Of a stretch of DNA of 64,000 nt, positions 61,493 through 64,000 are shown piece by piece. Source of the stretch: Erwinia aphidicola (GTDB lineage: Bacteria > Pseudomonadota > Gammaproteobacteria > Enterobacterales > Enterobacteriaceae). How positions within the stretch are numbered: position 1 is the stretch's first letter; every line of letters starts with the position of its first letter. The translations under genes were made by a program, and so were the position numbers. The notes under the pieces were generated by a model. The model was not told where the DNA came from. It saw only the letters and a program-made list of their open reading frames with translations, and did no database searches. Location: positions 4,588,001-4,652,000 of the forward strand of contig NZ_JAMKCQ010000001.1 in NCBI RefSeq assembly GCF_024169515.1. The letters are read 5' to 3'.

Positions 61493-62752
61493 TTAACGCA
61501 CGATCAAGCCGAGCAGGATCCCGACCGCGCCGAAGTCGGAGTCGCTGAAGGTGGTGTTCGCCAGGCCAATGCTGCCCAGTACCGGCAGCAGGAACACCGG
61601 AATAAAGGTGATCAGCAGGCCGTTGGTGAACGCACCGAGGATGGCGCCGCGACGCCCGCCCGTTGCATTACCGAATACTCCGGCGGCCGCGCCGACGAAG
61701 AAGTGCGGCACCACGCCTGGAATAATTACCGTCATGTTCAGCGCATACAGCAGAAACATGCCCAGCACCCCGGCCACAAAGCTGCTGAGAAAGCCAACCA
61801 GTACTGCGTTCGGCGCATACGGGAACACCACCGGGCAGTCGAGCGCCGGTTTGGCGTTCGGCACCAGCTTGTCGGAAATCCCTTTAAACGCCGGAACGAT
61901 CTCTGCAATCACCATACGTACGCCCTGCAGCACGATATAAACCCCGGCGGCAAAGGTGATCGACTGCATTAGCGAGAACATAAACCAGTTTTTGCCACCC
62001 GCGTTCATCTCTTTCACCGTTGACGGACCGGCCACCAGGCAGGTGAAGATAAAGATGAAGAACATGGTAAAGGCAATCGCCACCGGCGTGTCGCGCAGGA
62101 ACAGCAGGCTTTTCGGCACTTCCATATCTTCGGTCGACTTCTCTTTATTGCCGAACTTGCTGCCGATCCATGCAGAGAGCAGCTGAGAGATCGCCGAGAA
62201 GTGACCGAACGCCACATCATCCGAACCGGTTACCTTTTTCATGTACGGGTGAATGATGGCCGGGAAGAACACCATCGACACGCCGACCACCAGCGAACCG
62301 ACGGCGATCAGGGTGGCCCCCTTCATGCCCGCCGTAGCCAGAATCACCGCCACCATCATCGACATAAACAGCGTGTGGTGGCCGGTCAGGAAGATGTATT
62401 TCCACGGCGTAAAGCGCGCAATCGCAATGTTAATCACCATGGCGAAGAACATGATCATCGCCATTTCCGTGCCGAAGCTCTTCTGCGCTACCGCCACGAT
62501 CGCTTCGTTATTCGGCACCACGCCCGGGATCCCGAAGGCATGATGGAAGATAGCGGCGAAGTCGCCGAGCGAGGAGACAATCAGCCCGGCGCCCGCACCG
62601 AGGATCAGGAAGCCCATCACGGTTTTCACCGTGCCTTTGATCACTTCGGTCGCCGGCTTTTTCTGCGCCACCAGACCGATCAGTGCAATCAGCCCCACCA
62701 GGATGGAGGGCTCAGACAGCACGTCGCTCATTAAAAAACGGAAAAATTCCAT
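61493..62752 (-). CDS. PTS transporter subunit IIC, ascorbate (UlaA/SgaT) family
   Basis: Membrane channel of a phosphotransferase system, 419 residues with about ten hydrophobic segments. UlaA-family signatures: IKGTVKTVMGFLILGAGAGL near residue 40, LTGHHTLFMSMM, GVRMVIAEIVPAFKGISDKL, VPNAKPALDCPVVFPYAPNA and NATGGRRGAILGAFTNGLL. It is shorter than E. coli UlaA (465) and lacks its C-terminal tail, so it is a paralogous subtype; the substrate may be ascorbate, another acidic sugar or a pentitol-like compound. Last gene of the IIA-IIB-IIC operon, 13 bp after IIB. Confidence 0.9.
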   Translation of the reverse strand: MEFFRFLMSDVLSEPSILVGLIALIGLVAQKKPATEVIKGTVKTVMGFLILGAGAGLIVSSLGDFAAIFHHAFGIPGVVPNNEAIVAVAQKSFGTEMAMIMFFAMVINIAIARFTPWKYIFLTGHHTLFMSMMVAVILATAGMKGATLIAVGSLVVGVSMVFFPAIIHPYMKKVTGSDDVAFGHFSAISQLLSAWIGSKFGNKEKSTEDMEVPKSLLFLRDTPVAIAFTMFFIFIFTCLVAGPSTVKEMNAGGKNWFMFSLMQSITFAAGVYIVLQGVRMVIAEIVPAFKGISDKLVPNAKPALDCPVVFPYAPNAVLVGFLSSFVAGVLGMFLLYALNMTVIIPGVVPHFFVGAAAGVFGNATGGRRGAILGAFTNGLLITFIPVFLLPVLGSIGLANTTFSDSDFGAVGILLGLIVR

Positions 62753-62765
62753 TTCTGGCTCCCTG

Positions 62766-63053
62766 TTATAATGCGCCGAGTTCGGTCAGCGCCGCTGCGA
62801 TACGCTCTTTCATCGCCACTTTGTCCACCATGTTTTTCAGGGAGACAATTTTGCCGCCAACCTGCTGAGCGACTAATTGCTCGGCAATATCGGAGGTGCC
62901 GACGAAGATATCGCTCTGGGTGCCTTTGGCTGAGCCAAGATCGACATGGTCAACGTCAGCGTTGACACCCAGATCTTTCACAATGCTTTTGATGCTCATT
63001 TCCATCATCAGGCTGGTGCCCAGGCCGTTGCCACATACCACGGTGATTTTCAT
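62766..63053 (-). CDS. PTS subunit IIB, lactose/ascorbate type
   Basis: 95-residue phosphocarrier. The P-loop-like start MKITVVCGNGLGTSLMMEMS contains the phosphorylated Cys at residue 7. SDIFVGTSDIAEQL is the next conserved strand-loop. The ATG at 63051-63053 has AGAGGA upstream; an earlier in-frame start would overlap the IIA gene. Receives phosphate from IIA. Confidence 0.92.
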   Translation of the reverse strand: MKITVVCGNGLGTSLMMEMSIKSIVKDLGVNADVDHVDLGSAKGTQSDIFVGTSDIAEQLVAQQVGGKIVSLKNMVDKVAMKERIAAALTELGAL

Positions 63054-63073
63054 TTTGTGTCCTCTGGTGTTTA

Positions 63074-63517
63074 TCAATAACGCGAAATAATGGATAAAAT
63101 CTCTTCAACCGTCGTCGCAGCCATCAGTGACGCGGTATCTTCAGGGGTATCAAACAGCTGTGCCAGCGCGGTAATAATACCGATATGGCTGTTGCTGTCG
63201 GTCGCGGCCAGCACAATCAGCAGGTGCACCGGGTCGTTACCGTCTGAGTCAAAGTTCACCCCCTGCTGCACCACGGTCAGGCTGACTCCCATTTTGTGGG
63301 CGCCGTCTTCCGGGCGTGCATGAGGCATAGCGATACCGGGGCCAACCACGTAATATGGGCCGATGGCTTCGTGCGAGCGGAAAATGGCGTCTACGTAGCG
63401 CGCTTCCACCGTGCCGTTATCAAGCAGCGGCTGGCAGGAAAGCGTGACGGCGTGACGCCAGTCGGTGCAGGCGGGAACAATCTGGACAACATCAGCGGTC
63501 AGTAATTCTTTCAGCAT
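63074..63517 (-). CDS. PTS subunit IIA, mannitol/fructose/ascorbate type
   Basis: 147-residue EIIA domain of the PTS_EIIA_2 family. The active-site His lies in GIAMPHARPEDGAHKMG near residue 67, a second His in VHLLIVLAATDSNSHIGIIT. First gene of the operon; the promoter must lie in 63518-63700, facing the LacI-type regulator at 63825, which may control it. Confidence 0.92.
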   Translation of the reverse strand: MLKELLTADVVQIVPACTDWRHAVTLSCQPLLDNGTVEARYVDAIFRSHEAIGPYYVVGPGIAMPHARPEDGAHKMGVSLTVVQQGVNFDSDGNDPVHLLIVLAATDSNSHIGIITALAQLFDTPEDTASLMAATTVEEILSIISRY

Positions 63518-63709
63518 TTCAGGTCACCTCTCTCTCATCGCCCGAGCAGAGTAGTGCCAGTAACGCTGGAATAATGTGACGAATATCTAAAAAGATAACG
63601 CTAACTGTTATAACTATCACTAAATGTGATCGGCTTATCATCCGCCGAAGAATAAGTTGTTGCCTGAAGGTTGGCGCGGCACACTGCGCGCATGTTTAAA
63701 GTTACGAAA
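63518..63709. promoter_or_regulatory. divergent promoter region of PTS operon and regulator
   Basis: A+T-rich, no gene. GTTATAAC (63607-63614), with flanking GATAAC-like words, is the only symmetric element I see and may be an operator core. No promoter can be assigned with confidence. Confidence 0.4.
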
Positions 63710-63801
63710 GGGTCAGGCACGCCTGACCCTACATGTTCTGCGTAGGGGCGAGGCACGCCTGACCCTACATGTTCTGCGTAGGGGCGAGGCATGCCTCGCC
63801 C
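63710..63801. repeat. three palindromic repeats, one with mixed arms
   Basis: 63710-63729 has GGGTCAGG arms around CACG. 63746-63765 has a GGGCGAGG left arm but a CCTGACCC right arm. 63782-63801 is the perfect GGGCGAGGCATGCCTCGCCC. Spacers CTACATGTTCTGCGTAG are identical and the period is 36 bp. Same family as 1096-1153. Confidence 0.9.
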
Positions 63802-63824
63802 GGATTAAGAAGGGAGAAACCAGG

Positions 63825-64000
63825 ATGCGAAAGCGGCGAAGTAGCGGTCGCGTGACACTGCAGGATGTGGCCGACTATGTCGGCGTCGGCGCGATGACGG
63901 TGTCGCGCGTCATGCGCACGCCGGAGCTGGTTTCTGAAAAGGTGCGCAGCAAAGTTGAGCAAGCCGCACGCGCACTGGGTTATGAAGCCAACCCCGACGC
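63825..64000 (+). CDS. LacI-family transcriptional regulator (5' part only)
   Basis: 58 codons visible before the window ends. The DNA-binding domain reads VTLQDVADYVGVGAMTVSRV at residues about 10-29, followed by MRTPELVSEKVRSKVEQAAR and ALGYEANPDA, the start of the hinge. The basic N-terminus MRKRRSSGR and overall pattern recall GntR/IdnR-type members. AAGGGAG lies upstream of the ATG. Divergent from the PTS operon and thus a candidate regulator of it. Confidence 0.9.
   Translation, partial: MRKRRSSGRVTLQDVADYVGVGAMTVSRVMRTPELVSEKVRSKVEQAARALGYEANPD

Overview
The window is a chromosomal segment from an enterobacterium (order Enterobacterales). Diagnostic neighbours are nac and cbl close to tRNA-Asn genes, an E. 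coli-type cdiBAI locus, and a P4-type integrase next to tRNA-Asn. The second PQQ dehydrogenase and the dispersed GTAGGGG-type palindromes would suit Erwiniaceae or a nearby Enterobacteriaceae genus, but I cannot fix the genus from sequence alone.

Layout. (1) 1-9776, all minus strand: an eight-gene block made of an aldehyde dehydrogenase, a HAD hydrolase, two FAD-dependent amine-oxidase-like proteins and a complete peptide/opine-type ABC importer with a Tat-type binding protein. A sigma-54 promoter (9848-9863) and NtrC-like sites (9984-10031) sit upstream, so I read it as a nitrogen-scavenging catabolic operon. (2) 10135-14449: gabD, an eight-copy hairpin repeat array, cbl and nac. nac has an almost ideal sigma-54 promoter with tandem NtrC sites. 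(3) 14829-18676: a structured repeat region and a ribose/inositol-type ABC operon. (4) 19189-28184: tRNA-Asn followed by a decayed integrative element of the HPI/ICEKp type. It keeps the integrase, an IS903-truncated mobB, mobC, a triply broken DNA methyltransferase, a hypothetical gene and an IS3-family element that splits other cargo. A 22-bp att repeat bounds it.

(5) 28345-50300: a contact-dependent inhibition locus, cdiB-cdiA-cdiI, followed by three orphan cdiA-CT/cdiI modules. The modules are joined by almost identical FHA-2/pretoxin DNA and by antisense symE-like genes, one open and two broken. The four toxin C-termini differ: membrane-active-like, endonuclease-NS-like, unknown (possible RNase), and colicin-E3-like. 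A second tRNA-Asn (50351-50426) closes the region.

(6) 50677-58746: a LacI-type regulator with paired operators, divergent from an AfuABC/FbpABC-type importer, an inositol-monophosphatase-family phosphatase and an extra PykA-type pyruvate kinase. Together they suggest uptake and processing of a phosphorylated substrate into glycolysis. (7) 58943-63517: a membrane PQQ dehydrogenase and an ascorbate-family PTS (IIC, IIB, IIA). The window ends inside another LacI-family regulator at 63825.

The most interesting items are the CDI/symE modular array, the nac-linked sigma-54/NtrC catabolic operon, and the hairpin repeat family with compensatory changes.
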